Shown: positions 19,718-29,178 of the stretch, piece by piece
Numbering within the stretch: position 1 is the first letter of the stretch
How the letters are laid out: each line of letters begins with the position of its first letter
Source: Paenibacillus sp. TCA20
GTDB taxonomy: Bacteria; Bacillota; Bacilli; Paenibacillales; Paenibacillaceae
Reading direction: 5' to 3'
DNA: 64,000 nucleotides
Assembly (NCBI RefSeq): GCF_000732325.1
Contig: NZ_BBIW01000008.1
Coordinates: 1-64,000, forward strand
Position numbers and translations under genes: made by a program
The notes under the pieces: generated by a model
What the model saw: only the letters and a program-made list of their open reading frames with translations
Databases searched by the model: none
What the model was told of the DNA's origin: nothing

Positions 19718-21094
19718 TTGATTAGTGATAATATAGCTGCGATCTCCACGGCCGTTGGTGAAGCGGGAATTGCAGTGATTCGAGTAAGTGGTCCGGATTC
19801 AATTACGGAAGTGGAGAGAATTTTCAAAAGTAAAAAGCCTCTTCATCTTGTAGATTCCCACACCGTACATTATGGACACATTATAGATTCAGACAGCAAG
19901 GAGCATATTGAAGAGGTGCTCGTTACTGTCATGAGAGCTCCGCGCTCTTTTACAACGGAAAATGTAGTCGAAATCAGTTCTCATGGCGGCGTTATTTCGG
20001 TTAAGCGGATTATGGATTTACTGCTTCAGCTGAATATCCGGGTCGCCGAGCCTGGTGAATTTACGAAGAGGGCTTTTTTGAATGGTAGAATTGATCTGTC
20101 GCAGGCAGAAGGAGTGATGGATCTGATTCGCTCGAAGTCAGACCGCGCATTCTCTGTCGCTTTGAAGCAAGTAGAAGGATCGCTGTCCTCCAAGATTAAA
20201 GATTTGAGACACACGCTGGTGGAGACACTTGCTCATATAGAGGTGAACATCGACTATCCAGAGCATGATGTGGAGTCACTTACCTCGGAATTCATTAAAG
20301 AAAAATCATCTTTTGTAATGAACGAGATCGCCAAGCTTTTAAAAACAGCAGAACAAGGAAAAATATTAAGAGAAGGCATTACAACAGCGATCGTAGGAAG
20401 ACCAAATGTTGGCAAATCCTCGCTGTTAAATACGCTCGCCCAGGACAATCGTGCGATTGTAACAGATATTCCCGGAACAACCCGGGATGTCATTGAAGAA
20501 TTCGTTACGATTAACAACATTCCGCTGAAGCTGCTCGATACCGCTGGGATTCGGGAGACGATGGATGTCGTAGAGAAGATCGGGGTAGAACGTTCGAGAA
20601 CGGCTTTTAGTGAGGCAGACTTGATCTTAATGGTAGTCAATGCGAGCGAGCCGATTCACGATGATGAGATTGAGCTGCTCGAACAGATCAAAGGAAGACA
20701 AGCGATTATTGTCATGAATAAGATCGATCTTCCAACCCAGGCTAATCGAGAGATTCTTGAACGCTACGTCGATCCTGAACTCATTGTCCCGATGTCTGTA
20801 AAAGCCGAGGAAGGAATCGATGCGCTTGAAGCAGCCATATCCCAGTTATTCTTCAGCGGAAGCCTTGAATCTGCGGATCTGACTTATGTGAGCAATGTGC
20901 GCCATATTTCCCTGTTGAAAAAGGCAAACCAATCTTTACGTGATGCCTACGATGCCGCTGAGCAGTATATTCCGATTGATATGATTCAAATTGACGTACG
21001 AATGGCATGGGAGCATCTGGGAGAGATCGTGGGGGATACGGCACATGATGCGCTGATTGATCAAATCTTCTCTCAATTCTGTTTGGGTAAATAA
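19718..21094 (+). CDS. mnmE: tRNA modification GTPase MnmE
   Basis: A 458-aa GTPase which, together with MnmG, makes the 5-carboxymethylaminomethyl group on uridine 34 of certain tRNAs. The N-terminal folate-binding part starts MISDNIAAISTAVGEAGIAV; the G domain shows GRPNVGKSSLLN, DIPGTTRDV, DTAG and NKID; the C-terminus ends in CLGK, the catalytic CxGK motif. The frame is open to ATG 19697, but TTG at 19718 has AGAAGGTG 6 bases upstream and gives the normal family N-terminus. Confidence 0.97.
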   Translation: MISDNIAAISTAVGEAGIAVIRVSGPDSITEVERIFKSKKPLHLVDSHTVHYGHIIDSDSKEHIEEVLVTVMRAPRSFTTENVVEISSHGGVISVKRIMDLLLQLNIRVAEPGEFTKRAFLNGRIDLSQAEGVMDLIRSKSDRAFSVALKQVEGSLSSKIKDLRHTLVETLAHIEVNIDYPEHDVESLTSEFIKEKSSFVMNEIAKLLKTAEQGKILREGITTAIVGRPNVGKSSLLNTLAQDNRAIVTDIPGTTRDVIEEFVTINNIPLKLLDTAGIRETMDVVEKIGVERSRTAFSEADLILMVVNASEPIHDDEIELLEQIKGRQAIIVMNKIDLPTQANREILERYVDPELIVPMSVKAEEGIDALEAAISQLFFSGSLESADLTYVSNVRHISLLKKANQSLRDAYDAAEQYIPIDMIQIDVRMAWEHLGEIVGDTAHDALIDQIFSQFCLGK

Positions 21095-21330
21095 AGGGTA
21101 AGCTGTTAGCCTACAGCTGACAATGCTGTTCACGTTATGCACGAATCATGAATGTAGTAAGCTGCATCTTAACTTAAGCAGAAGGATTCGTTATAATGAA
21201 GGATGGTGCTTGAGAAGAGCATTCTTATGCTCAGTACTATGTTTATAACCAATCGGATGAATAGTAGCCCGATTTTATTGTATAAGAAGCAAATAAGGGA
21301 GTATTCCCTGATTATAAGGAGGTAAGGACA

Positions 21331-23217
21331 ATGGGATATGATGGCGGAACGTTTGATGTCATCGTCGTTGGTGCCGGTCACGCAGGTGTAGAATCAGCGC
21401 TGGCGGCTGCACGGATGGGTTGTAAGACGCTGATGGTGACCATCAATCTGGACATGATTGCATTCATGCCGTGTAACCCGTCAATTGGCGGACCTGCGAA
21501 AGGGCATGTCGTTCGTGAGATTGATGCACTTGGCGGTGAGATGGGCCGCAATATTGATAAGACCTTTATTCAAATGCGGATGTTGAATACAGGGAAGGGA
21601 CCTGCCGTTCATGCGCTGCGGGCGCAGGCAGATAAATTCTCTTACCAGCATACGATGAAAGAGACGATGGAGAAGGAGCCGAACCTCACGATGCGTCAAG
21701 GCATGGTAGATCGTCTGATCGTAGAGGATGGACAATGTGTTGGTGTGATCACCCAGACAGGAACGGAATACCGGGCTAAATCGGTTGTTATTACAACAGG
21801 CACCTATTTGCGCGGGAAAGTCATTATGGGTGAGCTGATGTATGAGAGCGGTCCTAACAACCAGCAACCGTCCATTAAGCTATCAGATCACTTGAAGGAG
21901 CTGGGCTTTGAGCTCGTTCGTTTCAAGACAGGAACACCGCCGCGGGTGCATAAGGATACAATTGATTTCTCGAAAACAGAAATTCAGCCAGGTGATGATG
22001 AGCCTAAATTCTTCTCATATGAGACCGAAGGCTCGGATAATGAGCAGCTCCCATGCTGGCTGACATATACGTCGACAGTGACCCATCAGATCATTAATGA
22101 CAATCTTCACCGTGCTCCGATGTTCTCTGGTGTAATAGAAGGAACAGGACCAAGATATTGCCCATCGATTGAGGATAAGATTGTTCGCTTCAGCGATAAG
22201 CCGAAGCACCAAATTTTCCTTGAGCCGGAAGGCAAGAATACGAAGGAGTATTACGTTCAAGGTCTGTCCACCAGCTTGCCAGAGGATGTTCAGCTGCAAG
22301 TGCTTCGATCCATCCCTGGGATGGAAAATGTAGAGATGATGCGAAATGGGTACGCGATTGAATATGACGCCATGGTGCCGACACAGCTGCTTCCTTCACT
22401 GGAGACGAAACGTCTGCCAGGTCTCTTCACAGCTGGTCAAATTAACGGTACATCCGGATACGAAGAAGCGGCAGGACAAGGGATTATGGCAGGTATTAAC
22501 GCGGCACGTAAAGCCCAAGGTAAAGAGGCAGTGGTGCTGGATCGTTCGCAGGGCTATATCGGTGTGCTGATCGATGATCTGGTAACGAAGGGGACGAATG
22601 AGCCATACCGTTTGCTCACCTCACGTGCCGAATATCGTTTGCTGCTTCGCCATGATAATGCAGATCTACGACTGACACCTTTGGGCAAAGAGATCGGCTT
22701 GATCTCAGAGGAGCGTTATGCTCGATTCCTCAATAAGAAGGAAAAAGTAGATCAAGAAATTGAACGTCTGCGCACAACAAGAATCCGCCCATCGGAAGTG
22801 AATGAGCTGCTTGCAAGTCTGGAATCAGCTCCGCTTCAGGATGGTACAACGCTGCTTACGCTGATGAGACGTCCTGAGATTTCCTACAGCATTATTGAAC
22901 AAATCTCTCCTGCACCTGAAGCGTTGAATGCTGAAATGAAGGAGCAAGTTGAGATTCAAATTAAATATGCAGGCTATATTGAGAAGCAATTAATTCATGT
23001 AGAACGTCTTCAAAAAATGGAGAAGAAGAAGATTCCAGACTCCATCCATTATAGTGAGATTCATGGTTTAGCGATGGAGGCCAAACAGAAGCTTGAACAG
23101 ATTCGCCCCATCTCCATCGGTCAAGCATCCCGTATTTCAGGTGTGACACCTGCCGATATTTCGATCTTGCTCGTGTATTTGGAACATTACAATCGGGTAA
23201 CGGCATCTAGGGGGTAA
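21331..23217 (+). CDS. mnmG: tRNA uridine-5-carboxymethylaminomethyl modification enzyme MnmG
   Basis: A 628-aa FAD enzyme, partner of MnmE. The FAD-binding motif is [21 protein letters not shown] at residues ~10-30; [14 protein letters not shown] is the conserved catalytic-cysteine region; a second conserved block reads [37 protein letters not shown] gives a strong ribosome site before ATG 21331. The rsmG gene begins 2 bases after the stop, so the two are co-translated. Confidence 0.98.
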   Translation: MGYDGGTFDVIVVGAGHAGVESALAAARMGCKTLMVTINLDMIAFMPCNPSIGGPAKGHVVREIDALGGEMGRNIDKTFIQMRMLNTGKGPAVHALRAQADKFSYQHTMKETMEKEPNLTMRQGMVDRLIVEDGQCVGVITQTGTEYRAKSVVITTGTYLRGKVIMGELMYESGPNNQQPSIKLSDHLKELGFELVRFKTGTPPRVHKDTIDFSKTEIQPGDDEPKFFSYETEGSDNEQLPCWLTYTSTVTHQIINDNLHRAPMFSGVIEGTGPRYCPSIEDKIVRFSDKPKHQIFLEPEGKNTKEYYVQGLSTSLPEDVQLQVLRSIPGMENVEMMRNGYAIEYDAMVPTQLLPSLETKRLPGLFTAGQINGTSGYEEAAGQGIMAGINAARKAQGKEAVVLDRSQGYIGVLIDDLVTKGTNEPYRLLTSRAEYRLLLRHDNADLRLTPLGKEIGLISEERYARFLNKKEKVDQEIERLRTTRIRPSEVNELLASLESAPLQDGTTLLTLMRRPEISYSIIEQISPAPEALNAEMKEQVEIQIKYAGYIEKQLIHVERLQKMEKKKIPDSIHYSEIHGLAMEAKQKLEQIRPISIGQASRISGVTPADISILLVYLEHYNRVTASRG

Positions 23218-23219
23218 CG

Positions 23220-23945
23220 ATGGATCAAATACAGCAGCAGCTGCAGGATCGTTTGGATCCACAGGGTATATCGCTTACGGAGAAACAGTTGGAGCAATTC
23301 GAGCTTTATTATAAAGAGCTGGTATCCTGGAATGAGAGAATGAATTTGACGGGAATTACGGAGCGGGAGCAGGTCTATACGAAGCATTTTTACGACTCCG
23401 TTTCCCTTTCTTTTTATGTGGATATGAACAAGATTCAGACGCTTGCAGATATAGGGTCTGGAGCCGGATTTCCCGGTATCCCATTGAAGATTTGCTATCC
23501 GCATTTGAAGCTTACGATTATCGATTCATTGAACAAAAGGATTAACTTCCTTCAGCATATCGTGGATACGCTGGGCCTTACCGATGTCGAGCTTATCCAT
23601 GGCCGTGCAGAAGAGCTGGGAAGACGTACAGGATATCGGGATCATTATGACCTGGTTACGGCTCGAGCTGTCGCTCGATTGGCTGTACTGAATGAATTCT
23701 GTTTGCCTTTTGTTCGGAAAGAAGGCATCTTTGCCGCAATGAAGGGAAGCGATCCTACTGAAGAATTGCTGGATGCTCAATTCAGCCTGAAGGAGCTCAA
23801 GGCGAAGGTGATCAACACGCACGCATTCCAGCTGCCCGTTGAAGAATCGGCAAGACATATTATTGTCATAGGCAAAACAAGCAGCACACCGAAGAAGTAT
23901 CCCCGCAAACCAGGGATGCCTCTGAAAATGCCGCTTGTGAAATAG
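23220..23945 (+). CDS. rsmG: 16S rRNA (guanine-527-N7)-methyltransferase RsmG
   Basis: A 241-aa SAM-dependent methyltransferase (GidB) acting on 16S rRNA. The SAM-binding motif is LADIGSGAGFPGIPLKI near residue 77; WNERMNLTGI in the N-terminus and VTARAVARL are family hallmarks. It begins 2 bases after the mnmG stop, with the ribosome site inside mnmG. The C-terminal tail is basic (KKYPRKPGMPLK). It is followed at once by a palindrome that serves both as terminator and as a parS site. Confidence 0.97.
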   Translation: MDQIQQQLQDRLDPQGISLTEKQLEQFELYYKELVSWNERMNLTGITEREQVYTKHFYDSVSLSFYVDMNKIQTLADIGSGAGFPGIPLKICYPHLKLTIIDSLNKRINFLQHIVDTLGLTDVELIHGRAEELGRRTGYRDHYDLVTARAVARLAVLNEFCLPFVRKEGIFAAMKGSDPTEELLDAQFSLKELKAKVINTHAFQLPVEESARHIIVIGKTSSTPKKYPRKPGMPLKMPLVK

Positions 23946-23947
23946 AG

Positions 23948-23990
23948 AGAAAGAGAATGTTTCACGTGAAACATTCTCTTTCTTTTTTTG
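23948..23990 (+). other. parS site forming the rsmG terminator
   Basis: A perfect 36-bp palindrome (23948-23983) has TGTTTCACGTGAAACA, a perfect parS (ParB/Spo0J-binding) sequence, at its centre (23958-23973). The palindrome is followed by a run of seven T, so the transcript would form a long hairpin and terminate. It begins at the third base after the rsmG stop. ParB is encoded 2.5 kb downstream. Confidence 0.9.
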
Positions 23991-24789
23991 TATATGGAAT
24001 GTGCACCATTTGTCGGGCTCTCAAGCATAAGGAATTGAGCTCTAAGAGAAGATGGAGCCGAGTGGAGAGGAGAGGGATGAGGTTACTAATCATAGATAAG
24101 AAGAGAAGGTAGAAAATAAAAGGATTGAACGTATAGATGAGGTTGTACAGTTGCCTATTCAAGCTCGACTTGAAATTTAAGTTCCTACTCGTATTCAAGT
24201 CCCCATTCAAGTCCCCATTCAAGTCCCCTTCTTGCTCAACGAATAGTGCCCGTGCAGCAGCTCTGATTTGAGCTCTCACCTGTCATCAAGCTTAACTCAT
24301 AGGGGATTAAAATGAGGTTTCTCAAACCATGCTCCTCTCCACTGATCATGTCACTTAAGATGAAATTCCCTCTACTGAGTTCTACAATGGATTCAAACTT
24401 GTATAAATAGAAAAAAAGAGTGGATAAAGCATGAAACAGGTGGTGTTTTCATAGCTTATTTTCATAGTGGAATTGAAAGAAATAAATCGATAGTTGAATA
24501 GGATTATGCGAGAAAAAGTGATAGAATACATAGTAGAATGAATGGGAGATTCAGACATCAGTTTGATCTATGTCGTATTCAGATGTCGGAAGCTCCATTA
24601 TAGTTCAATCTGAGTGAATATCGTGAGTTCATGTCGTTTAAAGTGGAGCATCAACACCATCCCTACTGATATTTTTAACTTTTACATAGTCAGGTGTAGC
24701 ATGCTGCAATTCTTTGTATACCGAAGCGAAGGTAAGACAGTGAAGTGTCCTTCAAGGCACTATTATGAAATTAGGTGGTAATATACGGA
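23991..24789. other. Non-coding region between rsmG and noc
   Basis: About 800 bp without a convincing gene. It contains the 12-bp tandem repeat at 24193-24228 and AT-rich DNA. The only longer open frame is on the minus strand (23962-24279) and is explained by the repeats and by the parS palindrome. No clear promoter for noc could be chosen and no known riboswitch was recognised. Confidence 0.5.
24193..24228. repeat. Three perfect 12-bp tandem repeats
   Basis: ATTCAAGTCCCC is repeated three times without change. Imperfect relatives (TATTCAAGCTC, TTTAAGTTCC) lie just upstream at about 24155-24192, suggesting an older, decayed array. Not CRISPR, because there are no spacers. Confidence 0.85.
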
Positions 24790-25608
24790 ATGAAAGAACA
24801 ATTTTCTAAGTTATTTGGTTTGACGGAACGCAGTAGCGGGGATGAAGTAAAGCAAATTCCGATTAACGAAATTGTCAGCAGCCCGTATCAGCCCCGTACG
24901 ATTTTTGATGACGAGAAGATTGATGAGTTATGCCAGACGATCAAAACGCATGGTGTTATTCAACCGATTGTAGTCCGTATTCGTAATTCCCAGTATGAGA
25001 TTATTGCTGGTGAGAGACGCTGGCGTGCCGTGAAGAAGCTTGGAATGGACCATATTCCAGCGATTGTTCGAGAATTTAATGATTCTCAAGCGGCTTCCAT
25101 TGCTCTCATTGAAAATCTACAGCGTGAAGGGCTTACGGCCATAGAAGAAGCAGTTGCCTATCAGAAATTAATAGACTTACATCAGCTGACACAAGAGAGC
25201 CTTGCACAGCGTCTTGGCAAAAGTCAGTCTACGATTGCGAACAAAATCAGACTTCTGCAGCTTCCTGAGGAAGTGAAGAACGCACTGATGGAACGTAAAA
25301 TTTCGGAGCGACATGCCCGAGCATTATTGTCACTGGATCAATTGGAGCTGCAGCTGAAGTTATTAGAGGAAATTATCAGCAAAGAGCTGAATGTTAAACA
25401 AACCGAAGCAAGAGTTGCTTTTTATAAGGAAGCGACCACCGTTAAGAAATCGAAACGTATCTCCTTTACAAAGGATGTGCGTCTGGCATTAAATACGATT
25501 CGTCAATCCATAGACATGGTGTCTGGCTCAGGCATGGATATTAAGACGAAGGAATCCGATCATGAAGATCATTACGAAATCGTGATTCAGATCCCTAAAC
25601 GCAAGTAA
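24790..25608 (+). CDS. noc: Nucleoid occlusion protein Noc (ParB paralogue)
   Basis: A 272-aa ParB-like protein. It starts [13 protein letters not shown], an amphipathic N-terminus like the membrane-targeting helix of B. subtilis Noc (MKHSFSRFFGL). The ParB/CTPase part has [30 protein letters not shown] and [11 protein letters not shown] (the GERRW box); a helix-turn-helix ([17 protein letters not shown]) follows. Noc keeps the division septum off the nucleoid. The frame is open to GTG 24775, but ATG 24790 fits the family; AGGTGG lies 11 bases upstream. It is separated from parA-parB by a terminator. Confidence 0.92.
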   Translation: MKEQFSKLFGLTERSSGDEVKQIPINEIVSSPYQPRTIFDDEKIDELCQTIKTHGVIQPIVVRIRNSQYEIIAGERRWRAVKKLGMDHIPAIVREFNDSQAASIALIENLQREGLTAIEEAVAYQKLIDLHQLTQESLAQRLGKSQSTIANKIRLLQLPEEVKNALMERKISERHARALLSLDQLELQLKLLEEIISKELNVKQTEARVAFYKEATTVKKSKRISFTKDVRLALNTIRQSIDMVSGSGMDIKTKESDHEDHYEIVIQIPKRK

Positions 25609-25620
25609 GGAATAGATCAG

Positions 25621-25645
25621 AAGCGGCAATTTAGCCGCTTTTTTA
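25621..25645 (+). terminator. noc terminator
   Basis: AAGCGGC, loop AATTTA, GCCGCTT and a T run, 12 bp after the noc stop. Confidence 0.88.
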
Positions 25646-25727
25646 GATAGCAGCTCGAGGAAGGCTAGCTATCAGTATCATGTATCTCATACCCCAAGGA
25701 ATGACTTCTATATTTGAGGTGAATGAA

Positions 25728-26489
25728 GTGTCGAAGATTATTGCCGTAGCAAACCAGAAGGGCGGAGTAGGGAAGACCACAACTTCCGTCAATTTGGGTG
25801 CGGGGATGGCCTCGTTAGGTAAACGAGTGCTTCTCGTAGATATAGATCCCCAAGGGAATACAACCAGCGGGGTTGGTATTAATAAAGCAGACGTAGCCCA
25901 TTGCATTTATGATGTTCTTATTGAAGAGATTCATCCCAGAGAAGCCATTGTAGAGACCCGTATTCAAGGCCTGCATATTATTCCAGCGACAATTCAGCTT
26001 GCAGGCGCAGAAATTGAGCTTGTTTCAACGATATCTCGTGAAGTAAGGCTTAAGAAATCACTGCAGCTCGTCAAGGACGAGTATGATTACATCCTCATCG
26101 ATTGCCCTCCATCCTTGGGCATGCTCACTATTAATTCGCTAACAGCATCCGATTCGGTCATTATCCCTATACAGTGTGAGTACTATGCGTTGGAGGGACT
26201 GAGTCAGCTATTAAACACCATTCGTCTTGTACAAAAGCATCTGAATACCTCACTGCAAATTGAAGGTGTCTTATTGACGATGTTCGATGCACGTACTAAT
26301 CTAGGTATACAAGTTATTGAAGAAGTGAAAAAGTATTTCCAACAGAAAGTATATCAAACGATTATCCCGAGAAATGTACGTCTGAGTGAAGCTCCATCAC
26401 ATGGACAGTCCATCATTACTTATGACCCTCGTTCAAGAGGAGCAGAAGTATATTTAGAGTTGGCAAAGGAAGTGATCTCATATGAGTAA
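25728..26489 (+). CDS. parA: Chromosome-partitioning ATPase ParA (Soj)
   Basis: A 253-aa deviant-Walker ATPase. The N-terminus MSKIIAVANQKGGVGKTTT holds the signature lysine and Walker A; VLLVDIDPQGNTT is the switch region and YDYILIDCPPSLGMLT is Walker B. It works with ParB and DnaA in origin segregation and initiation control. The frame runs up to 25680, but GTG 25728, with GAGGTG 5-6 bases upstream, gives the family N-terminus. Its last 8 bases overlap parB. Confidence 0.96.
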   Translation: MSKIIAVANQKGGVGKTTTSVNLGAGMASLGKRVLLVDIDPQGNTTSGVGINKADVAHCIYDVLIEEIHPREAIVETRIQGLHIIPATIQLAGAEIELVSTISREVRLKKSLQLVKDEYDYILIDCPPSLGMLTINSLTASDSVIIPIQCEYYALEGLSQLLNTIRLVQKHLNTSLQIEGVLLTMFDARTNLGIQVIEEVKKYFQQKVYQTIIPRNVRLSEAPSHGQSIITYDPRSRGAEVYLELAKEVISYE

Positions 26490-27330
26490 GCGTTTGGGTA
26501 AAGGCTTGGATGCACTTATACCTTCGCTTTCGATTAACGAAGATGACAAGATTGTGGAAATACCACTGAGCCAGCTGCGAGCAAATCCCTACCAGCCTAG
26601 AAAAACGTTCGATGAAGATTCTATACAAGAGTTAGCCGAATCGATTCGACAGCATGGTGTCATTCAACCCATTATTGTACGGAGTGTACTGAAGGGCTAT
26701 GAAATTATTGCAGGAGAACGTCGTTTTCGGGCATCTCAATTTTGTGGTAAATCCACCATTCCTGCGGTCGTAAGAAACTTTACGGAACAACAGGTGATGG
26801 AAATTGCCTTGATCGAAAATTTACAACGAGAAAATTTGAATGCCATGGAGGTCGCCGTTGCATATCAAGGACTGATGGATCAATTTTCTCTCACCCAAGA
26901 AGAGTTATCCATGAAGGTAGGTAAATCAAGATCGCATATCGCAAATTTTTTAAGACTACTGGCCCTGCCTGAGGAAGTGAAGGAGCATGTTTCACGTGGA
27001 ACATTATCCATGGGACATGCGAGAGCCATTGTAGGAATCAAGGAGCAGAAGGTCGTTAAAGAATTAGCGAAGCAATGCATCCAACAGCAGTGGAGTGTGC
27101 GGGAGCTGGAAGAAGCCGTACAGCAACTGGATCGCAAAAATGAAGATCAAAAGGTGAAGGTTAAACAAAAGAAGAGAGATCCTTATATTGAAAATGTAGA
27201 AGAAAGCCTGCGCAATCGATTCCAAACGACAGTGAAGATCAAAGCGAACAAAGATAAAGGTAAAATCGAACTGAACTATTATAGTCAACAGGATCTGGAA
27301 AGATTGCTAGAGCTGCTGCAATTGCAGTAG
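26482..27330 (+). CDS. parB: Chromosome-partitioning protein ParB (Spo0J)
   Basis: A 282-aa CTP-dependent DNA clamp that binds parS. It begins MSKRLGKGLDALIPSL (a typical ParA-stimulating N-terminus), has NPYQPRKTFDEDSI, the arginine box GERRFRASQFCG, the helix-turn-helix MKVGKSRSHIANFLRLL, and a C-terminal dimerisation region ending KIELNYYSQQDLERLLELL. The ATG overlaps parA by 8 bases, so translation is coupled. A parS site lies inside the gene. Confidence 0.96.
   Translation: MSKRLGKGLDALIPSLSINEDDKIVEIPLSQLRANPYQPRKTFDEDSIQELAESIRQHGVIQPIIVRSVLKGYEIIAGERRFRASQFCGKSTIPAVVRNFTEQQVMEIALIENLQRENLNAMEVAVAYQGLMDQFSLTQEELSMKVGKSRSHIANFLRLLALPEEVKEHVSRGTLSMGHARAIVGIKEQKVVKELAKQCIQQQWSVRELEEAVQQLDRKNEDQKVKVKQKKRDPYIENVEESLRNRFQTTVKIKANKDKGKIELNYYSQQDLERLLELLQLQ
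26988..27003. promoter_or_regulatory. parS site inside parB
   Basis: TGTTTCACGTGGAACA matches the 16-bp parS consensus with one asymmetric position. B. subtilis likewise has a parS within spo0J. It lies over the codons for the region just after the helix-turn-helix. Confidence 0.9.
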
Positions 27331-27451
27331 ACAGCTGCGATCAAAGGATAGGCAAGGTAATGAAGGGTGTTCGTATGAGATGACATATCGTCCTCTTACC
27401 GTAAAGGGAAGATGAGGTATGTCATTTGTTGTGTTTAGGGAGGACGGATAT

Positions 27452-28615
27452 ATGAAGAGGAACAGAGAAGACATTGTCTATTTAGATCATGCTGCCACGT
27501 CATGGCCGAAGCCGGAATCGGTAAAAGAAGCGATGGTGCAGGCGATGGACATCGCAGGGGCCAACCCGGGCCGGGGAAGCCATCAGATGGCGGTACAAGC
27601 CAGCAGAGTATTATTTCATACGAGAAGGAAGCTGGCAGAGCTGTTCCATATTCATAACCCAAATGATATTGTGTATACTTTTAACACGACACTAGCTTTA
27701 AATATGGCGATCAAAGGAATTGTAAATTCAGGTGACCATATCATTACCACGATGATGGAGCATAACTCTGTCCGAAGACCGCTTGAGTATCTGAAAAAAC
27801 AAAAGCAGGTGGAAGTGGATTATCTTCCTCTTGATGATCAGGGACAAATCTCCATCTCCAAGTTAGAACAAAGCATTCGACATCATACCAAGCTGATCGT
27901 TGTATCTCATAGCTCAAATTTATTAGGAAGTATTCTTCCTCTTGAAGAGATCGGACGGATTGCAAGGAAACATCACATTCACTTTCTTGTCGACGCTGCG
28001 CAAAGCGCGGGAGTTCTGGATATTGACGTAGAACGAATGAGTATAGATATGCTGGCTTTTCCAGGACATAAAGGATTGCTCGGTCCGCAAGGTACTGGAG
28101 GGTTATACATTCATCCATCGATCGATGTAGAGCCGCTGATCCACGGTGGAACCGGAAGTCAATCGGAGGCGATTGATCAACCCACCGTAAGACCGGACCG
28201 TTATGAATCGGGAACCCCCAATACGATAGGCATTGCCGGATTAGGTGCAGGTGTAGATTATGTACTGGAGATGACGACGGAGCGAATCTATCAGCATGAA
28301 TGGAAACTGACACAGCTACTGATGGAGGGTCTAGGTCAAATCCCTGGTATTCAGACACTTGGCCCAGGTTTGGGTGAACCGAGAAGTGGGCTTGTTGCTT
28401 TTTATAGTGAGAAGATAGATGCTGCAGAGCTTGCCTTTAAATTAGATAGGGAGTTCGGAATTGAAGTTCGTGCAGGGTATCATTGTACTCCACTGGCTCA
28501 TGAAAGCGCAGGTACAGCGAAGCAAGGTGCAGTCAGGGCTAGTTTTGGTGTAAACTCTAATGAGAGAGAAGTGGCTATGTTGATTGCGGCTGTTCGTGAG
28601 CTGGCGAATAGTTAG
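27452..28615 (+). CDS. Class V aminotransferase / cysteine desulfurase-like PLP enzyme
   Basis: A 387-aa PLP-dependent enzyme of the NifS/SufS fold. It begins with IVYLDHAATSWPKPESV; the PLP lysine is in MLAFPGHKGLLGPQG; HFLVDAAQSAGVLDI holds the cofactor Asp; the C-terminus RAGYHCTPLAHES carries a cysteine in the place of the active-site Cys of cysteine desulfurases. Members are often found next to parB in Bacillales, but their sulfur acceptor is not clear, so I do not name it. GGGAGGACGGAT precedes ATG 27452; another in-frame ATG is at 27419. Confidence 0.88.
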   Translation: MKRNREDIVYLDHAATSWPKPESVKEAMVQAMDIAGANPGRGSHQMAVQASRVLFHTRRKLAELFHIHNPNDIVYTFNTTLALNMAIKGIVNSGDHIITTMMEHNSVRRPLEYLKKQKQVEVDYLPLDDQGQISISKLEQSIRHHTKLIVVSHSSNLLGSILPLEEIGRIARKHHIHFLVDAAQSAGVLDIDVERMSIDMLAFPGHKGLLGPQGTGGLYIHPSIDVEPLIHGGTGSQSEAIDQPTVRPDRYESGTPNTIGIAGLGAGVDYVLEMTTERIYQHEWKLTQLLMEGLGQIPGIQTLGPGLGEPRSGLVAFYSEKIDAAELAFKLDREFGIEVRAGYHCTPLAHESAGTAKQGAVRASFGVNSNEREVAMLIAAVRELANS

Positions 28616-28677
28616 GTAAGGATTCTGCGTGAGTCCCAAAAGAACAATGTAAAAGACGTTAGGAGTAGGAGCAATAA

Positions 28678-29178
28678 ATGACAGATATGAATGAGCTGAT
28701 TCTGGAACAACTGCCTTTGATTGTGTTTGGGATTGTATTGGTACTGATTATTTTATTGATCATGTTAATTGTGCAGACTGCAAAAGTTAGTAAACTGCGC
28801 AAAAACTACAACAAATTTATGTCCAGTACGGGCGTGGAAGATTTGGAGTCCTTACTATTGAACCTGAAGGTGCAGATGGATGCGATTGAGGACGAGCAGG
28901 CTGTGAATAAAGATATGGTAGCCACAATGAATAAGAAGCTTGATAGAATCCAAGGGAAAATGGGTATTAAACGTTATAATGCTTATGGTGACCGTGGAGC
29001 AGATCTGAGCTTTTCCATTGCTATGCTGAACGAGAGAGAGGATGGGCTTGTCCTGACAGGACTCTACAATAGAGATGGCTCCTATGTATACGCCAAGCCC
29101 CTGCAAGGGGGAGAGTCCACATATACGCTCTCAAACGAAGAGAAGGAAGCCATTACTCTTGCACGGCAAGCAGAGTAG
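28678..29178 (+). CDS. DUF4446 membrane-anchored protein
   Basis: A 166-aa protein with one strong N-terminal membrane segment (residues ~13-33, LIVFGIVLVLIILLIMLIV), then a coiled-coil-like stretch (residues ~35-95) and a conserved C-terminal block (KRYNAYGDRGADLSFSIAMLNEREDGLVLTGLYNR). This matches the DUF4446 family found near parB in Bacillales; function is unknown. Its 3' end overlaps the convergent yyaC gene by 26 bases. Confidence 0.88.
   Translation: MTDMNELILEQLPLIVFGIVLVLIILLIMLIVQTAKVSKLRKNYNKFMSSTGVEDLESLLLNLKVQMDAIEDEQAVNKDMVATMNKKLDRIQGKMGIKRYNAYGDRGADLSFSIAMLNEREDGLVLTGLYNRDGSYVYAKPLQGGESTYTLSNEEKEAITLARQAE

Noticed and set aside
23962..24279. A 105-codon minus-strand frame in the rsmG-noc gap
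   Set aside because: Its GDLN repeats come from the 12-bp tandem repeat and its end lies in the parS palindrome; no ribosome site.
27744..28358. A 204-codon minus-strand frame opposite the class V aminotransferase gene
   Set aside because: No ribosome site and low-complexity composition; the opposite strand is clearly a PLP enzyme.
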